A stretch of DNA of 13,090 nt. Source: Microcaldota archaeon (GTDB lineage Archaea > Micrarchaeota > Micrarchaeia > Anstonellales > Bilamarchaeaceae). Of this stretch, positions 6,325-12,876 are shown in pieces (the stretch's first letter is position 1; each line of letters begins with the position of its first letter). The notes under the pieces are model-generated. The model saw nothing but the letters and a program-made list of their open reading frames with translations, made no database searches and was not told the origin of the DNA. Position numbers and translations under genes: made by a program. The stretch lies in NCBI GenBank assembly GCA_023247345.1, contig JAHFGR010000018.1, positions 1 through 13,090 on the forward strand, written 5' to 3'.

Positions 6325-8079
6325 ATGAGATTTAGATATAACGATGTTCAAACCAGTTCTTCTTTTGACAGAGAGCAAGGATTCGTAAAGCGAGCTTTAA
6401 TGAAAGCTACATCAGCATTTTTAACAGTTTTAGTTCCTACTTACGTTGCAATTGCTTCTCCATCCAGTTCTTCCGTTTTCCATATTAAAGCGGCAGTTGC
6501 AGCCGAATCAGCTAGCGATTTAAAAAGAGAAGCCCAGGGCCACGAACAAGGAGGACGTTTTGGATTTGCAGGATTAAGATATGCTGAGGCTTATGTTGCA
6601 AGTGGAAAAAGAGATGATAACGCAAGAACCAAAGCAATAGCAATGGCAAAGAAATGCGAAGACATGACACAACCAGAATTTTTTTCTGCTGGTACGATTT
6701 ATTCTAAACTAGGATTGACTGAAGATGCTAGAAGAATGGCTGAAAGATTGGAAGATAAAGGTATTTTACACTGGGCACGAGTTTTATATAGAGATATAGG
6801 TGATACTGCCAAAGTTGCTGACTTACAGGCAAGAATTGACGAACAAGGGCCGCGTGCGCCTGCAGAACCTACAAGAGCAGTAGCAGATGATTTATCTTTA
6901 GACGATCTATCACAAGGAACAGTTGGGCAAGGTGAAGCACCTGAAGCAGATGGGCAGCGAGCAGCAGTTGAAGAAGCAGTTGATGCTGCAGTAAATCACG
7001 TAGAAGGAGGACCTGCAGAACAGCAAGGAACAGCACGACAAGCCCGACCAGAAGTAGCAGCAGACGCACCAGCAGTTCAACGTACTATAGCTCCAACGGA
7101 ATATTTCCCATTCACACCGCTAAGCATTGTAACAGCAGCAGATGCAAATCCGCATTTATTAGTAGTAGCTGGTTTTGATTATACAAAATTCAAATTAGTT
7201 ATTCCAAAATTAGACGGTTCGCCAGATCAGCATTCAGATCTGAATGTTTTAAGTCCGCAATTGCAATTCAAGATTCCATACACAAACAGATGGTTTGTTG
7301 TTGTTCAATATCAGCGTACAGATAGTAAAGTTGCATTTCCTGTTTCTGATGGAAAATTCGAAGCAGAAGCTTTAAGGAATTTCTGGGGTGCAGGGCCTAG
7401 ATTTGTTTTACACGGAGAAAACGGAACTTTATCTTTACAAGTAGTTGGTGGAGCTTCATTCAACAGAGTCGGAACAAATGACGCAGGCGAGATTAAATCA
7501 ACAACATTTGATTTTGGTGGTCAAGCGATTTACATGTCTTCTGGAGATGCGCTTACACTATTAGCATCAGCTTATTCCAATCCTTATGTTCCAAGGCGCG
7601 CAGCAACTGAAGGTAGAATCCCATTTAGTTTCGTAAGCGGTCAGCCAATTGTATTAGAAGCAAGCGGCTTAATGCATAAAGTATTATTACAAGAAACACC
7701 AGAAGGCGTTGGTACAAATCCAAGCGGAAAGAGATATAGAGCAGCATTAGATTTGCGAGCGCCATTATTAGCATTACCATCCAACCATGATGTTTATTTA
7801 GGTCTTGCGCTGAAACCAGCATACGAAGTAATAGAAGCACCTCATGGTTCTAGGAAAGAACCTCAGCTTGCAGTAGGTGGGTTTGCAGAACTTGGCGCGT
7901 TCCAAGTTGTAGTATCTTATTCCTGGCGCGCTGTTGGAGAGAACACCGTACTATTATCATTAGGATTACGTGGTGTTCCACAAGCTGAAGAAACCGGCTT
8001 GCTAGCTGCTGGTGTTGTCGAATCTCGCATACCAGACGAAATAGAAAATGTCACAGCACGCGTTGGCGCAACCAGGTAA
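6325..8079 (+). CDS. Secreted protein with helical N-terminal part and beta-barrel-like C-terminal domain
   Basis: A 584-residue protein. After a polar N-terminus (1-21), residues 22-45 have a basic start (VKRALMK) and a hydrophobic core (AFLTVLVPTYVAIA) resembling a signal peptide, with AVAAESA (57-63) as a possible cleavage region. Residues 64-172 are helical and resemble tetratricopeptide-type repeats (GRFGFAGLRYAEAYVASGK; AGTIYSKLGLTEDARRMAERL). A low-complexity Ala/Glu/Gln/Gly linker (about 174-252) follows. Residues 255-555 alternate polar and hydrophobic residues in amphipathic strands separated by Gly/Asn/Asp turns, for example RWFVVVQYQRT, GTLSLQVVGGASFNR, DALTLLASAYSNP, AFQVVVSYSWR and NTVLLSLGLRG. 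This is the look of an outer-membrane beta-barrel, unexpected in an archaeon; a soluble beta-rich domain is the alternative. I recognise no named family. Regulation may involve the palindrome next to the start. Confidence 0.75.
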   Translation: MRFRYNDVQTSSSFDREQGFVKRALMKATSAFLTVLVPTYVAIASPSSSSVFHIKAAVAAESASDLKREAQGHEQGGRFGFAGLRYAEAYVASGKRDDNARTKAIAMAKKCEDMTQPEFFSAGTIYSKLGLTEDARRMAERLEDKGILHWARVLYRDIGDTAKVADLQARIDEQGPRAPAEPTRAVADDLSLDDLSQGTVGQGEAPEADGQRAAVEEAVDAAVNHVEGGPAEQQGTARQARPEVAADAPAVQRTIAPTEYFPFTPLSIVTAADANPHLLVVAGFDYTKFKLVIPKLDGSPDQHSDLNVLSPQLQFKIPYTNRWFVVVQYQRTDSKVAFPVSDGKFEAEALRNFWGAGPRFVLHGENGTLSLQVVGGASFNRVGTNDAGEIKSTTFDFGGQAIYMSSGDALTLLASAYSNPYVPRRAATEGRIPFSFVSGQPIVLEASGLMHKVLLQETPEGVGTNPSGKRYRAALDLRAPLLALPSNHDVYLGLALKPAYEVIEAPHGSRKEPQLAVGGFAELGAFQVVVSYSWRAVGENTVLLSLGLRGVPQAEETGLLAAGVVESRIPDEIENVTARVGATR

Positions 8080-8086
8080 ATATTTA
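8078..8086 (+). promoter_or_regulatory. TATA box of the RnfD/NqrB-like gene
   Basis: AAATATTTA overlaps the stop codon of the previous gene and is centred about 28 nt before ATG 8110, again predicting a leaderless start. Confidence 0.5.
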
Positions 8087-8109
8087 ACCTTTATTGTCTC
8101 TAATTGTTT

Positions 8110-8865
8110 ATGGATTTGAAAACTTTAGAGCGGCATCTGGACCCGTACCGAACAATTTTTGCAGCTTTAGCTATTCTTGTTTTAATAAATGCGCAGCTTC
8201 TAGGTTTTAACGATGCTATTTTATCTTCCTTAACAGCGCTTATTGTTTCAGTTGCAGTTGATGTAATCGCTACTTATATTAAAACAAAAAAACTGATTTT
8301 TTCATACGGTCCGGCAATTAGTGGTTTAATCCTTGCATTAGTTTTCTCGCCAAATCTTCCGCTATATTATATTGCAGGCACTGCATTTCTTGCGCAAGCG
8401 CTAAAACATGTTGTTCGGTTCAATAAGAACAATATTTTCAACCCAGCTTCGCTTGCAATGATAATTGTTTTTCTATTTGTTCCAGGCGAGGCATGGTGGG
8501 GTAACAAAATTCCAGAAGCGCTGATTTTAGGTTTAATTGTTTCATGGAGGATAAAGCGTTTGCCCGCGAGTATTACCTTTATGATCGGTTATGTTATTTT
8601 CAGCATTCTTTTTGGTGTTGCGCAAGGAAAGGCGATTATTTTGCAAAATTATCTTGATTTATCTACTGCATGGGTTTTCTTTGCATTCTTTATGCTTATT
8701 GAGCCAAGAACATCCCCGCGAGCACTAAAAGCGCAAATAATTTATGCGAGCTTGGTCGCGTTAATAGCCGTGTTAGCGTTTGCATATAGTTTTTATTCCC
8801 CGATATTGCTCGCGTTATTAATCGGAAATGCAGCCACTGCTTTTTACTTGGGAAAAATTAGATAA
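8110..8865 (+). CDS. Isolated RnfD/NqrB (NQR2) family membrane protein
   Basis: A 251-residue, very hydrophobic protein with about eight to nine membrane segments. Family marks are FNPAS (110-114), corresponding to the FNPA motif of RnfD/NqrB, and FFMLIEPRTSP (193-203), corresponding to their DPxTSP motif; the order and spacing agree. In Rnf and Nqr complexes this subunit carries flavin and helps couple electron transfer to Na+ or H+ movement. The SGAT-type site for covalently bound FMN is not visible, the protein is shorter than typical RnfD, and no other Rnf/Nqr subunit lies in the window. It may therefore work alone or in another role. A TTG at 8104 would add two residues; ATG 8110 fits the TATA spacing. 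Confidence 0.75.
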   Translation: MDLKTLERHLDPYRTIFAALAILVLINAQLLGFNDAILSSLTALIVSVAVDVIATYIKTKKLIFSYGPAISGLILALVFSPNLPLYYIAGTAFLAQALKHVVRFNKNNIFNPASLAMIIVFLFVPGEAWWGNKIPEALILGLIVSWRIKRLPASITFMIGYVIFSILFGVAQGKAIILQNYLDLSTAWVFFAFFMLIEPRTSPRALKAQIIYASLVALIAVLAFAYSFYSPILLALLIGNAATAFYLGKIR

Positions 8866-8903
8866 TTAAGATCTTGCATTTCTCATCCCTTTTTAATATT
8901 TAC

Positions 8904-8914
8904 GCTATAATAAT
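8904..8914 (+). promoter_or_regulatory. Candidate TATA box of the helical-repeat operon
   Basis: GCTATAATAAT is centred about 35 nt before ATG 8944. Transcription about 26 nt downstream would leave a short leader containing GAGG (8934-8937), 6 nt before the ATG. This promoter is less certain than the leaderless ones. Confidence 0.35.
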
Positions 8915-8943
8915 TTTTCTAACACTTTTTATAGAGGATAAAT

Positions 8944-9057
8944 ATGGTGGGTAAATCTACAGCAACACTGGCATTAGTCCATAGCATAAGACAGCCTGAT
9001 TCAAGAGCAAGATCAGATCAAATAAGACAAGCGTCCATAGAGCTATTGAAGGACTAA
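8944..9057 (+). CDS. 37-residue ORF overlapping the next gene (TAATG)
   Basis: A short ORF (MVGKSTATLALVHSIRQPDS...) preceded by GAGG at 8934-8937. Its stop TAA shares one base with the ATG of the 609-residue gene, so translation is probably coupled. Its helical sequence (LALVHSIRQPDSRARSDQIRQASIELLKD) resembles the first residues of the next protein (SALRALYKIERPSKEIRETIQLLKQKL), as if it were one repeat of the same solenoid. It may be a separate small protein, a leader, or the N-terminus of the 609-residue protein joined by a -1 frameshift (programmed or a sequence error). Confidence 0.5.
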   Translation: MVGKSTATLALVHSIRQPDSRARSDQIRQASIELLKD

Positions 9058-10886
9058 TGAGAAATGATGCATCTTCTATAGATAGCGCGTTGCGAGCGCT
9101 TTATAAAATAGAACGTCCATCAAAAGAAATAAGAGAAACTATCCAGTTACTTAAGCAAAAACTTTTTGATTATCTAATGAATCCCAATGATTCGCCAGAA
9201 CAAACATACCCTATTTATTGTTTATCGCAGGATCATGATAAGCTGCTTGCATTGGCAATGCGCAGCGAGAGTCAGGCAGTTCAATTACAAACTATGGGGC
9301 TTATACTCTATAATCTGGCAAATCCTCCTTGTGGCCCAGGTTTTGTACAAGATTTAGAAAATATCCTGCTTGAATCTAAGTTTAAGGAAGTTCGCTTAGC
9401 TGCCATGCGACAAGTTGCAAGAATCGAATTCAATCGCTTCAGATGTCACGAACAAGATTTTCCAGAATACCTAGCATTGCTTGTTGAAAATTTTAGCGCA
9501 TTCGCAGAAGGCAAAAAAGATGGCATAACACTTGATGAAAACTTTAGAAGAAACGCATTGGAGACAATCGCTATTCATTGTGCAGATAAAAGGGCCGAAG
9601 CTCTGAATCTGCTGCTAACAGACAATGAACATAACTATCTTGTTACTGTTGCAATTACTAACGGAAAGCTTACAGAAGCAGATGTAATCGCAGCATTCGA
9701 TGCTATGGAAGTCCAACAAGTGGCAAAGATATTTAGAGAAACAAAAAATCCATTATTGGACAAAATAGCGCGCTCGAGGTTGGGAAGAGAAATAGAAAAT
9801 TTATGCGAAAATCTAACCATCGAATCAGTTGAGCAAAATAGAGAAACTTTGCTTGTATATGTCGGTGATAGCGTCAATAATTCTATTCTTTTAAAACTAG
9901 TAAATACATTAACTCCTATTGTTTCGGAAATAAGCCGCAATCATAAATCGCTAACGCTTTTATTTTCTATTTTAACAGAAATTGCAAATAAGCATCAATC
10001 AGAGCTCCAAGAAGCTAAGCAAAAAGCAACAGAAGTACTAGAAGCTAATCTTGACTTCTGTCATTTTGCAATGGCTGAACTAAAAGATAAATTATTCTCT
10101 TGGCATTTGAAACCCTTAGCAACAAGCACAAAACTATGGCCACAGCTAGCAGCAATAGATTTCATAATGGATTGGCATACTTTCAAAACGTATGCGATTG
10201 ATTATCTGAAGTCTTCTCCTCATGTTGATCTAAGGCAAAGGGCATTGCGCTTATTGTCAGTAAGGTCTTTCAAACTAGGAGAGCAAAACTACGAATTTTT
10301 CCAAACGCTTGCAGATGTAATAAAAACCGGTCAATATCAAGAAGTTTTCCCAGAAATTGTGAGAATTGCAGCTCACTACAGCAATAAGATAGAGTATCAT
10401 AATTCTCATTTCACTGATTTCACGAGAGACGCTGGTTTATTTGAAAAACCCGAGCTATTAAAGGTAGCAATAGAAGAGCTAAGGAAAATGCCAAATGAAC
10501 TAAAAAGTCTTTATGCAACTGTACTTATTGCAGTCCATACAGATAACCCAGAAGAAAGAGCAGAAATAATTGGGAAATTTACCGAGGACATTGATTTTCA
10601 TGCGAATGTATTACTTCGTGGCATAAATACTGGTTCGTATGAACGAATGGTTGAATTATTCAGTTTAATGATCGAACTGGGGAAAAGAAATTTTGTATTT
10701 GAAATAGCTAATCGACTTAAAGAGGATCGATTTAACGAACTTAGTGGTGCTGTATTAGTTTCATTCTCCCAACCAAGAAGAGCATATCCAGAAAAAATGG
10801 TAAGTGCTGCAAAAGCTGCGTTAGAAGCAAAACCTGTTGATGTTGTTGCACAGGTACTGAAGATTGTAACAAGTTTGCTTGAATAG
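9057..10886 (+). CDS. 609-residue alpha-helical repeat (HEAT-like) protein
   Basis: An all-helical, soluble-looking protein with no signal peptide or membrane segment. Several stretches fit HEAT/ARM-type helix pairs, for example SKFKEVRLAAMRQVARI (107-123) and SSPHVDLRQRALRLLSVRS (about 386-404), both with the V-R/L-R then A spacing of HEAT repeats. Such solenoids usually bind proteins or nucleic acids. I see no catalytic motif and do not recognise a family. The start ATG overlaps the stop of the 37-residue ORF; the stop is followed 9 nt later by the ATG of a two-helix membrane protein, so the three genes form one operon and the solenoid may be recruited to the membrane by that partner (inference). 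Confidence 0.7.
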   Translation: MRNDASSIDSALRALYKIERPSKEIRETIQLLKQKLFDYLMNPNDSPEQTYPIYCLSQDHDKLLALAMRSESQAVQLQTMGLILYNLANPPCGPGFVQDLENILLESKFKEVRLAAMRQVARIEFNRFRCHEQDFPEYLALLVENFSAFAEGKKDGITLDENFRRNALETIAIHCADKRAEALNLLLTDNEHNYLVTVAITNGKLTEADVIAAFDAMEVQQVAKIFRETKNPLLDKIARSRLGREIENLCENLTIESVEQNRETLLVYVGDSVNNSILLKLVNTLTPIVSEISRNHKSLTLLFSILTEIANKHQSELQEAKQKATEVLEANLDFCHFAMAELKDKLFSWHLKPLATSTKLWPQLAAIDFIMDWHTFKTYAIDYLKSSPHVDLRQRALRLLSVRSFKLGEQNYEFFQTLADVIKTGQYQEVFPEIVRIAAHYSNKIEYHNSHFTDFTRDAGLFEKPELLKVAIEELRKMPNELKSLYATVLIAVHTDNPEERAEIIGKFTEDIDFHANVLLRGINTGSYERMVELFSLMIELGKRNFVFEIANRLKEDRFNELSGAVLVSFSQPRRAYPEKMVSAAKAALEAKPVDVVAQVLKIVTSLLE

Positions 10887-10890
10887 GTGA
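10885..10890 (+). promoter_or_regulatory. Shine-Dalgarno site that decides the next start
   Basis: AGGTGA lies 5 nt before ATG 10896 and matches the anti-Shine-Dalgarno end of 16S rRNA. It favours ATG 10896 over the GTG at 10887, which overlaps the site itself. Confidence 0.6.
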
Positions 10891-10895
10891 AATAT

Positions 10896-11417
10896 ATGTT
10901 AGTAAATCAAAAACCATTGGTATTCTCATCGCACGAAAGAAGACTGGTCAGTTCTACAAGTCAAAGACCCAGCACATATCTTAATCTTTATTTAAGAGGC
11001 GAACCAACATTACGCCGCCATCCTTTTCTTACATTTAGGCACCGCTTGCTCGAGCATACTATTAAACCAAAAGATAAAGAAGAAATTATCTCTCTTCATA
11101 CTTTAGCTGAAACAGAAACAAATCATGCAATTGCAGCAGCAAATTATCAGGTTGCGAATGTTAAAGCGCTTTCTATATTTATCTGTTCTTCAATAATCGG
11201 AATAACCGGTGCGCTATTTACTTTTGACGTGTCTAAAATATTGGCAAATTTGATCGGCACCGTCTCCATAATACTAGGCACAGTCGCTAGCCTTAAAACG
11301 ATGTTTAGTCCATCTGTAGATTATCTCTTTTCGCGAATTAGTCTTGGTATTTATAATGGAGTTAGACAGTTTACAGAGAGTTTAGTTGCCGAGTTATCCC
11401 GAACTGGCAGAGTCTGA
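10896..11417 (+). CDS. Two-helix membrane protein of unknown function
   Basis: A 173-residue protein. The first 60 residues are basic (about ten Arg), followed by a helical stretch (KEEIISLHTLAETETNHAIAAANYQVANVKAL) leading into two adjacent membrane segments at about 91-110 and 115-134, and an amphipathic C-terminal tail. I do not recognise a family. It is the last gene of the operon starting at 8944 and may anchor the helical-repeat protein to the membrane. Its Shine-Dalgarno sequence sits on the end of the previous gene. Its stop comes within 2 nt of the stop of a convergent small gene. Confidence 0.65.
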   Translation: MLVNQKPLVFSSHERRLVSSTSQRPSTYLNLYLRGEPTLRRHPFLTFRHRLLEHTIKPKDKEEIISLHTLAETETNHAIAAANYQVANVKALSIFICSSIIGITGALFTFDVSKILANLIGTVSIILGTVASLKTMFSPSVDYLFSRISLGIYNGVRQFTESLVAELSRTGRV

Positions 11418-11419
11418 TA

Positions 11420-11578
11420 TTATTCTAATTGTTTCCTTATATGTCCAATCTCAAAATGAAGTAGAAAATTCTTTTTTTGCGGGTCATGTTTTGCTTCTTT
11501 TTCTAGTTTTTGCAATCGCAATTTCAAACTCGCCGTATTAACTTTCTTTGTCTTTGGTGCTTTCTTGGTTTTAGCCAT
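11420..11578 (-). CDS. 52-residue basic protein
   Basis: A short ORF on the minus strand from ATG 11578 to TAA at 11422-11420. It begins MAKTKKAPKTKKVNTASLKL, is rich in lysine, then forms a helical stretch (RLQKLEKEAKHD) and ends FEIGHIRKQLE. The minus-strand sequence around 11600-11610 is AT-rich (TTATTTATTA), about 26 nt upstream, and could serve as the TATA box. Without this gene there would be an unexplained gap of about 200 nt. The Lys-rich tail suggests nucleic-acid or ribosome binding, but that is a guess. Confidence 0.55.
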   Translation of the reverse strand: MAKTKKAPKTKKVNTASLKLRLQKLEKEAKHDPQKKNFLLHFEIGHIRKQLE

Positions 11579-11627
11579 AAATTCTTTAAGATAATAAAAT
11601 TAATAAATAAAACGTTAAGATAGTTCA

Positions 11628-12512
11628 CTATCCACCAATTATCTCTCTCCTTATGTTCATTGCTCTTTCCATGGTCATTAAATAATCTAACTTTGCAATT
11701 CCGCTTCTGGCTAAAAATTGGGTTACGCGTTCTTCTGCGACTTCTTTAACTTGTTGCTCGCGCCTTTTCATATATTCCATTAAAGTCTTTGGATTATTAG
11801 CCAATTCAGCAGGGCAGAGTGCAATGTCAAATATCGTTTCCAATCCCATATGTGTTTTTAGCGCTATAATGTCCTCCTTTTTCAATGACATAAGTAAAGG
11901 TAGCATCGTATACATTGGCGATGGAGAAAATAAGCATTTTATAAAGAGATAATCTCGGTCTGAGGTGTTCATCTCCCCTTTGACTAATTCAGATACAATA
12001 AGTTGATCTATTATCTCGTCGTGGAACTGCAAAACCAGTGCATCAATAGGAAATGTCAATCCAGCGTTTCCTAATATTTGTGCTAGTGCGTTAAAATCTC
12101 GAATTATCATTTGTGCATCGATTAGTACTAATCTCGTAACTGGTTCTAGACTATCATTGAAAAAAACATAAGCTGCTCCTCTTCCAGGTGCCATGCCATT
12201 TGTTAGCACTTCAGAGGCAACATACACTGGGACATTTTCTGTGTCTATAAATTTATGGGCTATTTCTGCTACGTGATATGTTAATCTACTATCAGGATTG
12301 ATAATTGCGACAAACAATTTATCTGAACCGAATTCGCGGTTAAATGCATAGGTAAGTTGACCAACATTATTTCCACTTCTCGCATTGAGCAGTTCTGACC
12401 CCACATTTACGTCCTCGCCTCGGAATAGCTTATTTAGTTTATCAATAGCAATTTGTTTTCTTGGGGTTGGTGCTCTTCTCATGGTTTCTTCTAGTTTATG
12501 TAATATTAGCAT
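11628..12512 (-). CDS. 294-residue protein of unknown function
   Basis: From ATG 12512 the protein has 294 residues and looks soluble and cytoplasmic. It has a mixed alpha/beta middle: KLFVAIINPDSRLTYHVAEIAHKFI (about 65-89), VPVYVASEV (94-102), a Gly-rich turn NGMAPGRGAAYVFF (105-118), RLVLIDAQMI (127-136) and IDALVLQFHDEIID (156-169). A helical, charged C-terminal region (about 225-294, KRREQQVKEVAEERV) follows. I cannot assign a family; the strand-turn-helix alternation suggests a Rossmann-like or similar fold. A longer frame from GTG 12557 exists, but its first residues would be encoded by the TATA box itself; ATG 12512 is 25 nt downstream of that box and is preferred. Confidence 0.7.
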   Translation of the reverse strand: MLILHKLEETMRRAPTPRKQIAIDKLNKLFRGEDVNVGSELLNARSGNNVGQLTYAFNREFGSDKLFVAIINPDSRLTYHVAEIAHKFIDTENVPVYVASEVLTNGMAPGRGAAYVFFNDSLEPVTRLVLIDAQMIIRDFNALAQILGNAGLTFPIDALVLQFHDEIIDQLIVSELVKGEMNTSDRDYLFIKCLFSPSPMYTMLPLLMSLKKEDIIALKTHMGLETIFDIALCPAELANNPKTLMEYMKRREQQVKEVAEERVTQFLARSGIAKLDYLMTMERAMNIRREIIGG

Positions 12513-12532
12513 AGTTATATCTTGCACCAGAA

Positions 12533-12540
12533 TATTTAAA
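12533..12540 (-). promoter_or_regulatory. TATA box of the 294-residue protein gene
   Basis: The minus strand reads TTTAAATA, centred about 25 nt before ATG 12512, which predicts a leaderless message and argues against the upstream GTG start. Confidence 0.6.
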
Positions 12541-12593
12541 AACCCATTCTTTCCCACAACTTAAATTAGATTTATGTAATTTTGGCTATGGGA

Positions 12594-12606
12594 CAAAAAA
12601 TAAAAA
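12594..12606 (-). terminator. Oligo-T terminator of the tRNA gene
   Basis: Just after the discriminator base and one C, the minus strand reads TTTTTATTTTTTG, a typical archaeal oligo-U terminator. Confidence 0.6.
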
Positions 12607-12622
12607 GCGCCTCCGCCGGGGT

Positions 12623-12720
12623 GTGTTCCCCAAGTCTTTTATTAAAAGATCTGAAGATTTCACCATTTCTTTTGGGGTGAAACCCTCAGCCCTTTTCTTT
12701 CTAAGAAAAGGGCTATGGGA
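12623..12720 (-). other. 98-nt T-loop intron of tRNA-Asp with bulge-helix-bulge
   Basis: Exon GTTC (12726-12723) pairs with intron GAAC (12628-12625) to form the 4-bp central helix. The 3-nt bulges are GAT (12722-12720) and ACA (12624-12622). The inner helix is CCCA (12719-12716) with TGGG (12632-12629); the outer helix is short (GG/CC in strict register). Cutting after the second base of each bulge joins TTCGA to ACCCCGG and gives a correct 7-nt T-loop, an intron between positions 58 and 59. Inside are hairpins AGCCCTTTTCTT/AAGAAAAGGGCT (loop AGA), GGTGAAA/TTTCACC and TCTTTT/AAAAGA (loop AAT on the minus strand). Confidence 0.75.
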
Positions 12721-12762
12721 TCGAACCCGGGTCGTGGGCGTGACAGGCCCATATGCTAACCA

Positions 12763-12833
12763 TTGTTCGCCTTGCGAACAAATCTAACTTGTTCACGGCT
12801 TTGTGCAATATATACACTAAACGTGTATAATGT
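12763..12833 (-). other. About 71-nt insertion in the D-loop of tRNA-Asp
   Basis: It lies between GTGTAG and TGGTTA of the D-arm; the edge is ambiguous by one A. It contains TATACAC-GTTTA-GTGTATA (12829-12811) and TTGTTCGC-AAG-GCGAACAA (12781-12763), which ends exactly at the exon. GAACAAGTTAGAT inside it (12794-12782) resembles the junction GAACAATGGTTAGCAT (12768-12753). I could not draw a canonical bulge-helix-bulge here, so it may use a relaxed motif or another route. Confidence 0.6.
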
Positions 12834-12876
12834 CTACACCACAGAGGCAACTAGAATAAAAGAATGTTCGGAAAGA

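Larger units (their letters stand above)
12584..12720. repeat. 10-bp direct repeat flanking the 3' part of the tRNA gene
   Basis: GGCTATGGGA occurs at 12584-12593, just beyond the tRNA terminator, and again at 12711-12720, at the 5' end of the T-loop intron. The copies are 127 bp apart in the same orientation. Confidence 0.5.
12608..12848 (-). tRNA. tRNA-Asp(GUC) interrupted in the D-loop and T-loop
   Basis: Exons read on the minus strand give a full cloverleaf. The acceptor arm GCCTCTG (12848-12842) pairs with CGGAGGC (12615-12609). The D-stem is GTGT/GCAT with loop AG...TGGTTA. The anticodon stem TGGGC/GCCCA has loop CTGTCAC, anticodon GUC at 12744-12742. The variable loop is CGAC. The T-stem CCGGG (12730-12726) pairs with CCCGG (12620-12616), loop TTCGAAC after splicing. 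The discriminator is G (12608), as expected for aspartate; CCA is not encoded. The spliced length is about 72 nt against 241 nt in the gene, because a segment of about 71 nt interrupts the D-loop and 98 nt interrupts the T-loop. The anticodon loop, the usual intron site, is intact. The identity is firm; removal of the D-loop insert is not proved by a visible motif. Confidence 0.88.

Noticed and set aside
6869..7069. Leucine-rich minus-strand ORF
   Set aside because: Reverse reading of the GCA/CAG-rich linker of the barrel-like protein.
8868..8875. AAGATCTT palindrome after the RnfD-like gene, identical to the last element of the hairpin array
   Set aside because: Only 8 bp with no loop; too short and too common in AT-rich DNA to count as another element.
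12513..12557. N-terminal extension of the 294-residue protein from GTG 12557
   Set aside because: The extension is encoded by the TATA box and the spacer to ATG 12512, so it is very unlikely to be translated.
12608..12848. tRNA pseudogene
   Set aside because: All stems pair, identity elements are intact and the T-loop intron has a working-looking splice motif, so a functional intron-containing gene is more likely.
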